Program-made: the position numbers and the translations under genes
Part shown: piece by piece, positions 14,415 through 14,906 of the stretch
How the letters are laid out: every line of letters begins with the position of its first letter
Numbering within the stretch: position 1 is the stretch's first letter
The notes under the pieces: model-generated
Told to the model about the DNA's origin: nothing
The model's database searches: none
The model's input: only the letters and a program-made list of their open reading frames with translations
DNA from: Candidatus Heimdallarchaeota archaeon
GTDB taxonomy: Archaea; Asgardarchaeota; Heimdallarchaeia; Heimdallarchaeales; Kariarchaeaceae
Length of the DNA: 14,906 nucleotides
Assembly: GCA_015522385.1 (NCBI GenBank)
Contig: WAMJ01000227.1
Span: 1 to 14,906, forward strand
Direction: 5' to 3'

Positions 14415-14906
14415 ATGAAATATTGGTCGTTCCTACTTCTTACCCTAATCGTATCTGCTGGAGCTCAGGCACCAGCTCCGCCCTCAAGGGATAATTCAAA
14501 ATACTATGGATTTGGATACGGGACTGTTGGTATCGCAGAAGTAATGCTCGATCTCCTGTCAGTCTCAAACGATACGCGAGTTGAACGGATACTCGATTCT
14601 GCTATCAACTCGGTAATTGTGGGAAATACCGACCTGTATTGGTCTAAGACAACCGAAGATATGGTCTACTGGACTGGGTATAAATATGGCCAAGAGGGAT
14701 ATGCCAGATTCTTCTTGAACCTGTTCGAGAGAAAAGGGGATAACTCCTACCTCGAATTGGTAGGAGAACTACTCAACCAGCGGATCGTCCAGCTGAGTAA
14801 CCAGGAAAATAGGACCTTCTGGGGATACGATTATATCAATACGACCACAGCAATAGGTATCTCTCTAACAGGGAGAGACTATGGCGCTGCATCCGTTATT
14901 GAAACT
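14415..14906 (+). CDS. Secreted LanC-like alpha/alpha-toroid protein (3' truncated)
   Basis: The frame stays open for 164 codons to the right edge, so the end is outside the window. The N-terminus is a signal peptide: MKYW, the hydrophobic stretch SFLLLTLIVSAGA, then a probable cleavage after AQA before PAPP. The mature part begins with YGFGYGTVGIAEVMLDLL and later has TGYKYGQEGYARFFLNLF: two repeats of a G-x-G-x-x-G-I/Y-A motif that opens an inner helix, as in lanthionine-synthetase-C-like (LanC) and related alpha/alpha-toroid proteins. Helices of about 20 residues alternate between them (ERILDSAINSVIV, YLELVGELLNQRI). The catalytic zinc residues of LanC would lie further on, so enzymatic function cannot be judged. 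An upstream in-frame ATG at 14391 would add eight residues before the signal peptide, so 14415 is preferred. Export of a LanC-like protein is unusual. Confidence 0.6.
   Translation, partial: MKYWSFLLLTLIVSAGAQAPAPPSRDNSKYYGFGYGTVGIAEVMLDLLSVSNDTRVERILDSAINSVIVGNTDLYWSKTTEDMVYWTGYKYGQEGYARFFLNLFERKGDNSYLELVGELLNQRIVQLSNQENRTFWGYDYINTTTAIGISLTGRDYGAASVIET

Noticed and set aside
1..14906. tRNA or rRNA genes, insertion sequences
   Set aside because: No cloverleaf-like or rRNA-like segment, transposase motif or terminal inverted repeat was seen on either strand by eye.

Overview
This window looks archaeal. The lysyl-tRNA synthetase is the class I type, which is typical of archaea. The RtcB RNA ligase is archaeal in length and motifs. 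Most genes have a TATA-like AT box about 24-28 bp before the start codon and no clear Shine-Dalgarno site, which suggests leaderless transcripts. A protein resembling the C-terminal part of eukaryotic site-1 protease and an NSUN6-like protein hint at an Asgard-type archaeon, but this placement is inference. Base composition is moderate (low-to-mid 40s % GC by eye).

Layout. Positions 1-1376 (+) hold the 3' part of a secreted, membrane-anchored protein cut by the left edge. It converges on and overlaps by 11 bp rtcB (1366-2808, -). Upstream of rtcB is a gene-free stretch (2809-3281) holding about sixteen GCGC-centred 6-8 bp motifs, often 13-17 bp apart. Next come three minus-strand genes: a class I SAM methyltransferase (3282-4112), a 713-residue unknown protein with an N-terminal helix-turn-helix (4146-6287), and a 264-residue protein of repeated winged-helix-like segments (6323-7117). 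A divergent intergenic region with a good promoter leads to an ATP-type phosphoenolpyruvate carboxykinase (7259-8758, +). After that, all on +, come an NSUN6-like RNA cytosine methyltransferase homologue that has lost both catalytic cysteines (8857-10272), an unknown acidic 235-residue protein (10320-11027), and class I lysyl-tRNA synthetase (11033-12625) five bases behind it. They are followed by a second, shorter GCGC cluster at a promoter (12758-12788), a small cysteine-rich protein (12870-13220), a three-segment membrane protein with a chemoreceptor-like coiled-coil tip (13304-14365), and the 5' end of a secreted LanC-like toroid protein cut by the right edge (14415-14906).

Functionally, rtcB, the NSUN6-like protein and lysS share a tRNA/RNA theme, and pckA is a central-carbon enzyme. 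The two edge genes and the coiled-coil protein act at or outside the membrane. The strongest candidates for something undescribed are the GCGC motif array and its second copy, the apparent NSUN pseudoenzyme, and the chemoreceptor-like membrane protein with no visible chemotaxis partners. All comparisons were made by eye from memory of family motifs; no searches were run.
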